This document shows, piece after piece, positions 10,221 to 19,657 of a DNA stretch of 64,000 nucleotides. Position 1 is the stretch's first letter, and every line of letters starts with the position of its first letter. Source of the stretch: Cryptomeria japonica (Eukaryota; Streptophyta; Pinopsida; Cupressales; Cupressaceae). The notes below the pieces were generated by a model, which was not told the DNA's origin, did not search any database, and worked only from the letters and a program-made list of their open reading frames with translations. The stretch spans positions 626,511,740-626,575,739 of the forward strand of contig NC_081415.1 of NCBI RefSeq assembly GCF_030272615.1, written 5' to 3'. The translations under genes were made by a program, and so were the position numbers.

Positions 10221-11286
10221 TGTTAGGTCCCAGAGACAACTGAGAGGGGGGGGGGGGGGTGAATCAGTTGTCTAATAAATTGAAACCAAAAACCAATTAA
10301 CCAACTTAATGCTTAATATCGGTAAACTAGTTAAGTATGTCGGTAGATAGTGTTAACAATAAATTGCTATACCGGTAAAGATTAATGCATGAAACACAAA
10401 CATAAAGTCATCCACAATACATAACACCAATATTTGTACGTGGAAGCCCTGTAAGGGGAAAAACCACGATGGGAAACCTTACCCACAATCAGATGATACT
10501 ACTACAGATAGTAAGTGTACATAAATGGGGTCTGCACATGCAGAAAGGCCAACAGCCTAGAGCTCACCACTCAATCACAAAATGGGAGTCACACTGACTA
10601 CAGTTGGATGGTTAAATCCAATAAGAATGTACTGCACAAAATAGCATCTTCATATGCTGGATTCAGTACCAGTGTAATGCTGATATGCTTATACAAAAAC
10701 CTAACTTCACCTTCAAATGATGTCTTCGTGTGTTCCTCTGCTTGATCTTGCATATACCTTCACACAATTCTTTTTCGCATTCCACACTTGATCTTACAAA
10801 TAAGATCTTACATTTATTCCATACCCTAAGACCAATTTTAGTAGGTCGACTCTACAAGATATTACAATAAAAACATTTTACATACAATATAATATCCGAT
10901 GCAATAACCGATTGAACATGTCGGCTTAATGCATTTACATCAATAATAAATCATCTTCATAGCATGCCATGCTGATCTGGAAAAGATAAACCTACCAGTG
11001 TAACCCTAGATAACCTGGACCTATTTGCCGGTAAAAGCAAATATGCAAATATGAATATACCAATGATTAATTCTTCAAAACAAAGTGTCCACACGATGTC
11101 TTCGACATTACCAAGTGTCTTCCATATCATTCCAAATACCGGTGAACATTATATCCTGCCGGTGAACCATATACCAGTAACTGTTGCATAGTTTACTTGC
11201 TTGCCGATGAATGTTGCTGGATCTCCAAAGTGCTTGTTTTCAGTAGGCGTTGACATCAATGACAAAACCATACCAAAATACCAACA
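10221..11286 (-). repeat. Copia I 5' LTR
   Basis: 1066 bp, TGTTGG...CCTAACA on the minus strand, followed after 2 nt by the PBS. It contains the U5 hairpin (10235-10272), the conserved core at about 10437-10480 (ACGTGGAAGCCC, GGGGAAAAACCACGATGGG), and the near-palindrome around 11252-11267 close to its U3 edge. Confidence 0.9.
10235..10272 (-). other. U5 hairpin with poly-C loop (Copia I)
   Basis: Plus-strand arms GACAACTGA (10235-10243) and TCAGTTGTC (10264-10272) pair perfectly over 9 bp around a 20-nt loop with a 16-nt G-run (C-run in the element's RNA). It starts 14 nt inside the LTR end. See the covariation finding. Confidence 0.8.
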
Positions 11287-11289
11287 ATA

Positions 11290-13115
11290 GTAACACATAT
11301 AGCTAAGAGTTCTTGTATCTTAACGTGTTTGTCTTCTTGCATTGCAGATAACCTTCTAGCATCTAATATGTTGTATAGCTCTGTCGGTATTTGATTTTCT
11401 ATTTCAATTAATGTTTTCTTATAGATGTCTAAATATAGAAGAATTGCTTCCTCTACCTCTCTCTATTCATTATGTATAAATGTATCATAATAAGACTTAA
11501 CATTATTCAGCATCCCATCCTTAGTTATTTCATCTAGAATTTCAACACAAGTCTTAGGCGGAATAATTGTTACATTACTAGTCTCTAGTGCCAATTCAGT
11601 GCCACTCTCCTTCCTCCTTCTGGCAATACCAAATGCAGCTGATGGTGTAGCCTTAGGTGCCTGTTTCTATGTTGGTACTTTGATGACGACTTTCCTAATC
11701 AGTTGTCTCTTTGGTTTCACTTTAGATTCTTCCGGTTTCTTCCTTACAACCCTTTTGAAAGCTAAAGGTGTCTCATCATCAGTCTTCGAATCTACAACGA
11801 CAGATTCAATGTGAACTACCAGATCCTTCCTCTTTCTCCCTTTCTATGGGACAACATCAATGAGTGCCTTAATGTCCTTAGAAACCTTTTGCACAAACTT
11901 GCTTGCCTTACCTTCTTGTTTTTCCCTCTTCTTCTGGTTGAACTCAATTTCAACCTCAAAAGTCTTTTGTTGTGGTGTTCCACAAGGTTTTTCTGCTTCA
12001 TCTATTTCTGAATCTATCAGAATTTTTGCATAAGCATCAAGGATTAATGCATCCACCTCATATCCCATTTCCTCTACCCAAATATTCTAGGGATTAACTG
12101 CCTCCATGAGAGTCACATCCTTCTTAACCATGAAACAAATGTCGGTAGAGTATTTCTCTACTATTTGGCCAGGTATCCTTATTCTAGACCTCATAGATTT
12201 TTGAAAATCCTTGAAGTAACCCCATACCTTGTCATCTCTAAGAGTTCCCAATGCAACAATTTATTGCTTAAGTTGTCTTCATACTGGTATTTCAAAATCC
12301 CATTGCTTCCTTCTAGAACTGGGGGTATCATTTAGAAAGTATAACATTAAGCACACTAATAGATTTCTATACCGGAAGGTGCCCTTCTTCTCACCTTCAA
12401 TCTTCCCTAAATTGATCAATAACTCCTCAAGCATCTAGTCACAAAGATCTAACTCGATATTTTCTCTCATCATTCTATAAGCGGCCAAAATACATGAACT
12501 GGAAACTGAATTCATTCGATTAAACTGAGTTACCTTGTAACCTATGATCATGCTGCCAAATTTGATGTTGGTGTTGGTGATAGTGTTCACCTTCATCGAT
12601 CTCTTGTCTGATGTAGCACCCATGATCTTCCTTACTAAGTCATTTGATACTTTCTTATTTGGATGTTTCCCTATTGATGGTAAACTAGTAATTGCCCAAA
12701 TGGCTTCCTTAGTGATTTTGTAGGGTTGGTCCAGCCATTTGAATTCCCCATGTACTCTTCTTAGTACATATCTAACAATCTCATCCTCAAATTCTGGAAT
12801 ATCCTGAATATTATTGAACCCTAGATCTTTGATGTATTTATATGCTGGTTTTATTTTACCAAATTATCCCATGAGTTCATTCATACACATCCCCTTGATT
12901 TCTGAAGTACCTAAGTCCTCTAAATGACAATGAATATAAGCCCTAACATCTTCTACATATACCACTCCCTCTGGGACGTGAGTAAATGCTCCAACTGAAT
13001 CTTCCTTGGTAGCCACATGTGGATACGATTTGAAAATTGGCTTGGGGAAGTCCTTAATTTTTACTACAGTTGGATTTGCAACAAAAATAGGAGTAGAAGA
13101 TGGTCCTGATTCCAT
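11290..13115 (-). pseudogene. ORF2 of element II (decayed, cut by Copia I)
   Basis: Starts with ATG at 13115 (MESGPSSTPIFVANPTVVKI), paralleling MASSSAPEFIENPTVVEV of element I. Matching blocks follow in the same order: PEGVVYVEDVRAYIHCHLEDL, then RSMKVNTITNTNIKFGSMI with IGYKVTQFNRMNSVSSSCI near 12435-12600, a DALILDAYAKIL block near 12040, a FKRVVRKK basic block near 11760, and a last readable block near 11300-11450 (TELYNILDARR). Stops and small frameshifts are scattered. In the best-preserved block roughly half the residues match element I, so the two copies are old but share protein-level constraint. Function unknown. Confidence 0.65.
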
Positions 13116-13499
13116 GATTCAAGAAAAATACCTTTAGAAATCTGTCGGTGAAAACCTCTTATCAAATCCTTCGAGATGCCGGTGTGATCATTCAAGATAA
13201 AATCTGATTGCCTCTGAATAGTTTATGATTGCACTAAGTTTCTCTGAATTGCTCCGAAATCGCTCTAAATGTTGGGTGACTAATAGTGAAGTGTAATTGA
13301 CCTTTTATCCATCGAGTAAACCCTAATTTTCTATTGACAGAAATGACTATCGGTGAATGATACCGGATCTCACTCTGAATATATCAATACCGGATAATCC
13401 TTTCCAATATCTGGAACATCTTCCAAAATCTCCTTCAGGGGAATATGCATCATCTTTCATGAAATTTTCCTACCCCTAAGGCATTTGCCTCAGTTACTG

Positions 13500-14592
13500 G
13501 ATGAGCTCATTGCAGGTGCAGGAGCAACCTCTTCTGTCGGATAGGTAACTGGGATATTCCCATCTGATGATTTCTGTTCAGTCATTCTGACCCATCTCTA
13601 AGTATGATGCTAGATTTAATTAACCTTCTATTTGCCTTTATCATTTATTCCTACATTGCCAACTGGTGGATTTTTGCTTCTACAGAACTTAGCAATATGT
13701 CTGACTTCATTTTTTGCATAACATGTAACATTGTTCTTTTGAATTGCCTTGCTAAAACAGGTGAAATTACTTGACCTGCACTGATTAGCCATATGTCCAA
13801 ATTTTCAACAAGCATAGCATTTTACATTCATTCTGCAATCTTCTTATAACCAATTTTATTGCATTTAGAAAATTTACTGAGAGCAGAATCAGGGTTTTGA
13901 TTTGCTCTGTTTCTATATTGCCTAGCCATGTGACCAAATCTATTGCAAACAAAACATCTACCATTAAATTTATAAGCATTGAATTGTCTTACCGATGTCT
14001 TATGGTTTTGATCTTCATTAGTAGTACTAGAACTCTATCCTTGCTCAAATCCAAGTCCACTGGAATCTCCAATCTGCCTTTGTCTCTTTAGTAACTCATC
14101 AAGCTGTGCTGAGCTGATCTTGAATTTTTCTTTGTACTCACTTACAACAGTTAAATCATCTCTTAGTATTGTCATTTATCTCTCAAGATCTTTCTCATTG
14201 CTCTGGGATTGTACCAAATTAGACCTTAATATCTCATTTTCATGAGTCAACCTACCACATTCTTCAAATTTATTCTTTAGGGATACAACAAGATTTTCTT
14301 CCTTTTTCTTTCTATCCTTAATATCCTTAGATAACCTCATAGTCATACTTTGCATTTCATTATTCATAACCATATTCTCCTAGCTTAATTTCTGACATTG
14401 TTCCTTAAGTGCATCTTTGTCATCTTCATTTTGCAAAAGTTCCTTCCTCCTAGCTTGAATAGATGAAAATTTCTCTTGTAGGACAAGAATAAATTCTTTA
14501 GCAGAATTCAACTCATCTTGTAACTTTAAGTTCTTCAATCTTTCAGCATCATAATCTTCAAGTGCCATTTCAAGTTGTTTCTCCAAAGCCAT
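13500..14592 (-). pseudogene. gag-like protein of element II: coiled coil plus four zinc knuckles
   Basis: ATG at 14592 lies 61 nt from the PBS. Residues 1-150 are heptad-rich coiled coil (MALEKQLEMALEDYDAERLK onward). Then comes a motif typical of plant Copia gag C-termini, LDELLKRQRQIGDSSGLGF, near 14060-14110. Knuckle-type segments follow: CFVCNRFGHMARQ (last Cys now Tyr), a degraded CNKIGY, CYAC-x-KFGHMANQC after a frameshift near 13830, and CYAKNEVRHIAKFC near 13700. The DUF4219/UBN2 body that should precede the coiled coil is absent, although the gene starts right after the PBS. In-frame stops occur near 14380, 14174 and 14037. Confidence 0.65.
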
Positions 14593-14652
14593 GTTCAATG
14601 ATTCCAGTTTTAGGATCTTCCTCAAGCTGTTAAACTTCCTCTGAGGCACAAG

Positions 14653-14664
14653 GCTCTGATACCA
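14653..14664 (-). promoter_or_regulatory. Primer-binding site, tRNA-Met type (element II)
   Basis: Minus-strand TGGTATCAGAGC, 2 nt from the LTR end at 14667. Confidence 0.92.
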
Positions 14665-14666
14665 AT

Positions 14667-15556
14667 TGTTGGAAACTAATAACACTGAGAGGGGGGGGGG
14701 GGTGGGTGAATCAGTGTTATACCAGAATAAAAGTTTTTAGCTTTAACAAAACACACATACACCAACCGGTATACCAGTATAAACAGAATTGAAAGAAGTA
14801 ATGCAACCAATAAGCCAAATGTATAAAGGAAAACTATAACACACAAATTTATACATGGAAAACCTCAATAAGGAAAAACCACGATGGGATTTATGACCTG
14901 GCCATATGAAGAGATATTACAATATATATTGGCCCCACACTTGCAGGAAGGCTTATAGCCTAGAGCACACTGCTCATCACAAAAGGAGTCTCACTGACTA
15001 CATACAAATCCAGACTACAATCTGGAGAAGTGCTGAACTTCAAAAGATAACATCTCCTATGCGAGAATACAATTTTGGTTTAAGCTCTGTCTATTTCAGT
15101 TAAAACCTTAGTACCAGAATAACCCTAATAATGAATTCCTCACATACACAGTCTCTCTGATATATTTTGCATTACATTTCATCAATTACCTTATACATCC
15201 ATCCATTTTGTATCTATGCATATCTTATATATACCCTATACAAATTTATACCTTATGTTGGTTTACAAGGATATATATAATTATATAATACATGTCGGCA
15301 TTATAACATAAATGAATAAGAATTAAACAAGTTGCCGATGCCGGATCCAAGATGTGTCGGCCTTCAATACTGATATCCTTTATCATGCCATGTCAGCCTA
15401 CATTGCCAATGACCAAAGAAATATTCTATCCTGTCGATGCCGGTGTAGTCTGTGAAGTGCCTGTCGGTATACCATATGAAGCATGAACCCAAAAATATGT
15501 TGCCATCAATGACAACATAATGAAACCTAACCAGTAGAGTGTCAATCGCCAATACA
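14667..15556 (-). repeat. Element II 5' LTR
   Basis: About 890 bp. It is homologous end to end with the plus-oriented LTR at 18272-19188. The PBS adjoins its lower end. It includes the U5 hairpin (14679-14720), the conserved core near 14851-14890 and the near-palindrome at 15500-15515. The U3 edge (TGTATTGGC on the minus strand) is slightly diverged, so the outer boundary may be off by 2-3 bp. Confidence 0.85.
14679..14720 (-). other. U5 hairpin with poly-C loop (element II)
   Basis: Arms ATAACACTGA (14679-14688) and TCAGTGTTAT (14711-14720) form a perfect 10-bp stem around a 22-nt G-rich loop. It starts 12 nt inside the LTR end. Confidence 0.8.
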
Positions 15557-15699
15557 TTATAATATTTAAAGATTGTGATAAAGGAAAGAAGTAGGGAAGT
15601 GAGTGATAAGATGTATTGTTTGCCTATACATCCCTATGAAATATCAAATGTAAGTGTGTAACCTCTATCAAGTCACAACAAAATATAATCTATGGAAAG
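15557..15699. other. Non-coding stretch between element II and the gag relic
   Basis: AT-rich. I see no ORF, LTR edge or repeat here. It probably belongs to the older plus-strand element into which element II inserted. Confidence 0.4.
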
Positions 15700-17926
15700 A
15701 TATAATCCATTTATTTTAATGGTATTCAAGGTTTCCCAAACCCTTTTTCTACTAAGGTTAGGGAATATTTACCAAAGTTCACTGGGAAAGGATCAGAATC
15801 AGCCCGTCAACATTTGCAAGAGTTTTCTGATTTGATGGGAAATTTTGAGATAAGTCAAGAAGATATTCTCATGCATTTTTTTGTTCAATATTTGAAGGAG
15901 GATGCCAGAGATTGGCTCTCTTATTTGTGAGCATATTCTATCTCTTCATAGGATGAACTAAAGGTGGCCTTCATGGAACAATTTGGTGAAAGATTTGATC
16001 CAGGTTCAATTATAAAAGGATTTGTGGATATTCAAAAGAAAGAAGATGAGTTGGTCCCTATTTTCAATCTCAGATTTGCAAGAACATTGGATGACATCCC
16101 TAGCAGTTATAGGCCAAATGATGTAGTGTGTTTAGTTGTTTACCTAGATGCATTTGAGGAGGAAATGAGTTATTTGCTGAGAGACAAGGATCTCAAAACC
16201 ATGCATCAGACTTATAGGATAGCAATGGATATTGAGAAAAACTTGAAATATGGAATTCATAAGGGCTATCTATCTACAAGAATATGCCGTCCTAAGATGA
16301 TAGATGTCGAAGATAGGTGTGAGCCAAAAAGTGAAGACCAATGTCAAAGCACTTGCACCCTTGCTGATCAAAATAACCGTGTTATGAATTATGATTAAAA
16401 CAAAAATATGAGCGAAGAAAACTTGTCTCAGATAGTGTTTATTCCTCATGTTAATGAAGAAAAGGTTAGTGAGATAATTTCAGTTATTACACCATATGAC
16501 AACAATAGTAGTTGTTCCAACAAGGAGATTTCACAAGAGGTTCATCTGCAGTCTAGTGTTTTAGGTGAATCTAACACCATGTATGAAGAATTGAAAAGTT
16601 GTACATCTGATGAAGATAATGCTAGTGTGCAAGATTTAGATGATATAAATTCAGTCTCTCAGGAATCAGTTATATGTGATGATGAAAATTTGAATGATGA
16701 GGTGCCATTATTTTTGGTTGATGATGCTTTTTAGATAGAAAGTTGTATGGTGTGTTCAAATAAGGAAAGTATGTTGTAACCTATATCTATGCCACATGAA
16801 TTCATCCAAAATAATGAGCATGAAGTTTCAATTGAGGCATGCGTCCTTAAAAATAATGTTTTAGATAGTTGCATACCGACTATTCCATTACAAACAGTTA
16901 TACATGAAGAGACTTAGAAATTTATAAATAATAAAGAGGTTACATTAGACAAATCTATTGATCAACCATATAGTGAGTCTGCTTTATGTAAAGAGTCTGC
17001 TTCATATGAAGAATCGGAAAGTGAAGAGGATGAAATGGGGTGTGATGAAACCTGTTATCCTGATGATTTTGAGGATTTCTTTAAATCTGATTTAGAAACA
17101 TTTGTAACTAGTGAATATGAGGGTGATTTTCCTTCTGATGTTACAAGTGCTGACATCGAATATGAGAGTGTGGTGTTCACTGATATTGTGCAAGGTTGTG
17201 AAGTGGATGAAGAAGATTGTTTCCTTCTTGCTCCACATGGCACTTTGAAATCATATTTGGAATCTTTTGTTATGCATGAGGAGAGTTTTGTTGAGAAGGT
17301 GAATGATGATACCTTTTCATCATACAGTGATCCAAGTGCAAAATGTTGATCAAGAATCAGTGACCATGTCAATGGGAGACAAAAGTGAATTAGAATGGTT
17401 TTTAAATGTTGACTGTTCAGATATGGATATTTGTAAACCGGTTAATGTGTTCGATGGACCAGCATATGAGAGCACTTCCTTTGACATCTGTGATAAATTT
17501 GTATTATGTTTGCAAGAATACTTCAATAATGAATATTTTATGGAGGTGCAAACAACTAAAGAGACCAATTTTCATGATGTCAGTTGCAGAACAGAATATG
17601 AAGTGTTTCACTTCCTTTTTCAGCTTGATGAGGCTATCATGAAACTTGATTAATGTTCTTTTCGACATGTTTTTATTTCAGATATTAAGAATGAGTATTG
17701 TTTGTTTCAAGCAATGCCTGGTGATAAAGTTTAGATCAGTGAAGAATGTATTGAGATAAAGGGTTTTTATGACATGCTGAAGGATACAGAGCTTGTTGAT
17801 TGTGAACATGTATATGACAATGATGCTCCTAGATGGTTCATGATGAAATGTGATCACAACTACATATTTTACCAAAGAAACCATTGTTTAACTTCTTCAG
17901 ATGGCCTTGGGCCATCACATGTGGTT
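15700..17926 (+). pseudogene. Gypsy-type gag fused to a long acidic domain, no pol (decayed)
   Basis: One frame runs from about 15730 (YLPKFTGKGSESARQHLQEF) through a Ty3/Gypsy capsid-like region (DARDWLSYL, then MEQFGERFDPGS), with stops near 15928 and 15952. Acidic Ser/Asp/Glu-rich segments follow to about 17350; 16408-16734 and 17035-17349 are open (for example YPDDFEDFFKSDLETF). A frameshift near 17300-17340 moves the reading to another frame, open to 17653 and readable to about 17926. Total is about 730 codons. No zinc knuckle, protease or RT follows in any frame before 18272, nor in the flanking pieces 19189-19652 and 27014 onward. It could be a gag-only non-autonomous element or an element that lost pol. 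Confidence 0.6.
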
Positions 17927-18271
17927 TGACCCTCAAGTTACAAGCAGATCGAGGTAGAGAAAGCCTTTTAACTCTATGCCCAATAGAGTAGTTATCATTT
18001 TCTTCTTGAATTTCCTATTCATGGACAATTTTTGAAGCTCTACTTTTCTTAAAGTAGTAATTTTTTCCATGAGAATTAGTTAAGGTTTTGTACATAAGTA
18101 GTCTAGTTTCCTTTTTGTTGAAGTTGCCTTGTTTAGGTAACTTATTTTTGGTCGACTCTGCAAAATGGTATGCTTCACCAAAGATTCTGGATCCTCACTT
18201 CATTCCTATGAAATGAATGTCCCCAATTAGAGCCACAAATAGTCCTAAAATTAACGATGCAAAAGATTTTT

Positions 18272-19188
18272 TGTTGGCAACTGACACTCAATTGGTTGGT
18301 TTCACTATGTTGTCATTGATGGCAACATGGTATTGTGTTCCAAATTCATGTTTTGGTTCTATGGTGTACCGATAGGAACTTCACAGATACTACACCGACA
18401 CTGGCACTGACAGGCCAGAAGGATTTATTTGGTCACCGACAATGCATGTTGACATGGTTTAGCAAAGGTTATCGGTATTGGAGGCTGGCATATCTTGGAT
18501 CCGACATCAACAATTGATTTTATTGTTTATGCATTTATGTTATCTGGCCGACATGTATTTTTATATTGTAAGCCAACATAAGGCATGATATTTTGTATAG
18601 GGTGTATAGGTCAGTTTGATAGATCATTTGTATAATATGCAAGAGACATAAATATGAGATCATGGATATGATATGATGCGAAATATATTAGAGAGATCAT
18701 TTAGGTGAGGAAATTTATGTAAGGGTTATTCTCGTAAAGGGTTTAGGGTTTCAGACCAGAACAAATAGATCTTAAACTGGAATTGTATTCTGGCATAGAA
18801 GATGCTATCTTAGTAGTTCACACTTCTCTGGATTGTAGTCTAGAATTTTATGTAGTTAGTGAGGCTCCTTTTGTGATTGAGCAGTGTCGTCTAGGATGTA
18901 AGCCTTCCTGCAAGTGTAGGTCCCTCATATTTTGTAGTATCTCTTCATGTGGACAGTGGATTGATATTGTGGGTCACAAATCCCACCATGGTTTTTCCTG
19001 TTTGAGGTTTTCCATGTATAATCTTGTGTGTTATGGTTCTCATTTATGTGATTGGCTTATTGGTTGTTTTACTTCTTTCAATTTTGTATGTACTGGTATA
19101 CCGGTTGGTGTATGCATGTTTTAATAAGGTTAAAATTAATCATTTTGGTATAACACTAATTCACCCTCAGTGTTATTGGATTCTAACA
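18272..19188 (+). repeat. Solo LTR of the element II family, plus orientation
   Basis: 917 bp, TGTTGGCAACTG...GATTCTAACA, homologous to 14667-15556 in the opposite orientation. No PPT precedes it and no PBS follows it, so it is a solo LTR. Flanks TTTTT (18267-18271) and TTTTC (19189-19193) may be a diverged 5-bp target-site duplication. The U5 hairpin arms ATAACACT (19150-19157) and AGTGTTAT (19169-19176) survive, but the C-run has shrunk. Confidence 0.85.
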
Positions 19189-19652
19189 TTTTCATGCCTT
19201 GATAAATTTTCTGATTTTTCAGAACTATTTTGTTCTATGTTCTTTCCCTTAAGGTTTAGGGTTTAGGATTTGTGCATTTTATTTAAGTCTTTTTTTAAAA
19301 AAACCTTGGGCTTGTCTTATTCCTTCATTACCTTTTTCCACTTAAGACAAGGGTTAGTTACCATTGGCGAGACCAGAGTTTTCCTAGGTGGGTCTCGTTT
19401 AATATATTTTTTTGCCAACGCTTAATTTTTCCCTAAGTCTAAAGTCTTATATTTTTGTTAGTGACTTTATGGAAAACCGTGAGAAGATCCTATGGTTCAC
19501 ACATCCCTAGAGTTGAAAGAGAAAGGAAGATAAGAACTGTGACATCATGACATGATGCCACGTGTCCTCAGTTGAGAAGGTTTAGCCAGCGGTTTTATTT
19601 GGAAAACTTTTGATGTTACCGGTTCTCAAGAGTTAAAGACCAGACTACTAAT
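19189..19652 (+). other. Older-element sequence between solo LTR and chromovirus
   Basis: No ORF. It contains a possible Gypsy PBS-like segment (ATTGGCGAGACCAGAG, 19363-19378; weak) and a module with an inverted repeat plus G-box at 19539-19567 that recurs at 27183-27211. Confidence 0.4.
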
Positions 19653-19657
19653 GGTTA

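Larger units (their letters stand above)
4870..11286 (-). mobile_element. Copia I: Ty1/Copia retrotransposon, 3' LTR truncated
   Basis: LTR (10221-11286), tRNA-Met PBS, single gag-pol frame, PPT and 3' LTR (4870-5674) in Copia order (gag, protease, integrase, RT, RNase H) on the minus strand. The shared LTR segments (10482-11286 and 4870-5674) are both about 805 bp and by eye roughly 93-94% identical, mostly transitions, so this is not a recent insertion. The right flank is ORF2 of element II; the left edge is interrupted by element I. Confidence 0.9.
11287..15556 (-). mobile_element. Element II: gag-like + ORF2 LTR element, 5' two-thirds
   Basis: Minus-strand element with 5' LTR, tRNA-Met PBS, a coiled-coil/zinc-knuckle gene and an ORF2 homologous to that of element I. 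Copia I interrupts ORF2 at 11286/11287, so the remaining ORF2, PPT and 3' LTR lie beyond the window's left end. No pol domain is found between PBS and ORF2. Confidence 0.75.

Noticed and set aside
10244-10263. G-runs at LTR ends as sequencing artefacts or G-quadruplexes
   Set aside because: They occur at the same position in five LTRs, always within matched stem arms, so artefact is unlikely; a single G-run cannot by itself form an intramolecular quadruplex.
15364-15552. 62-aa ORF matched by a similar ORF at 18335-18517
   Set aside because: The similarity is at the DNA level because both lie in copies of the same LTR; not a conserved protein.
19363-19378. Gypsy-type PBS (TTGGCGAGACC)
   Set aside because: Resembles known PBS words, but I could not find an LTR end directly upstream, so it is only mentioned.
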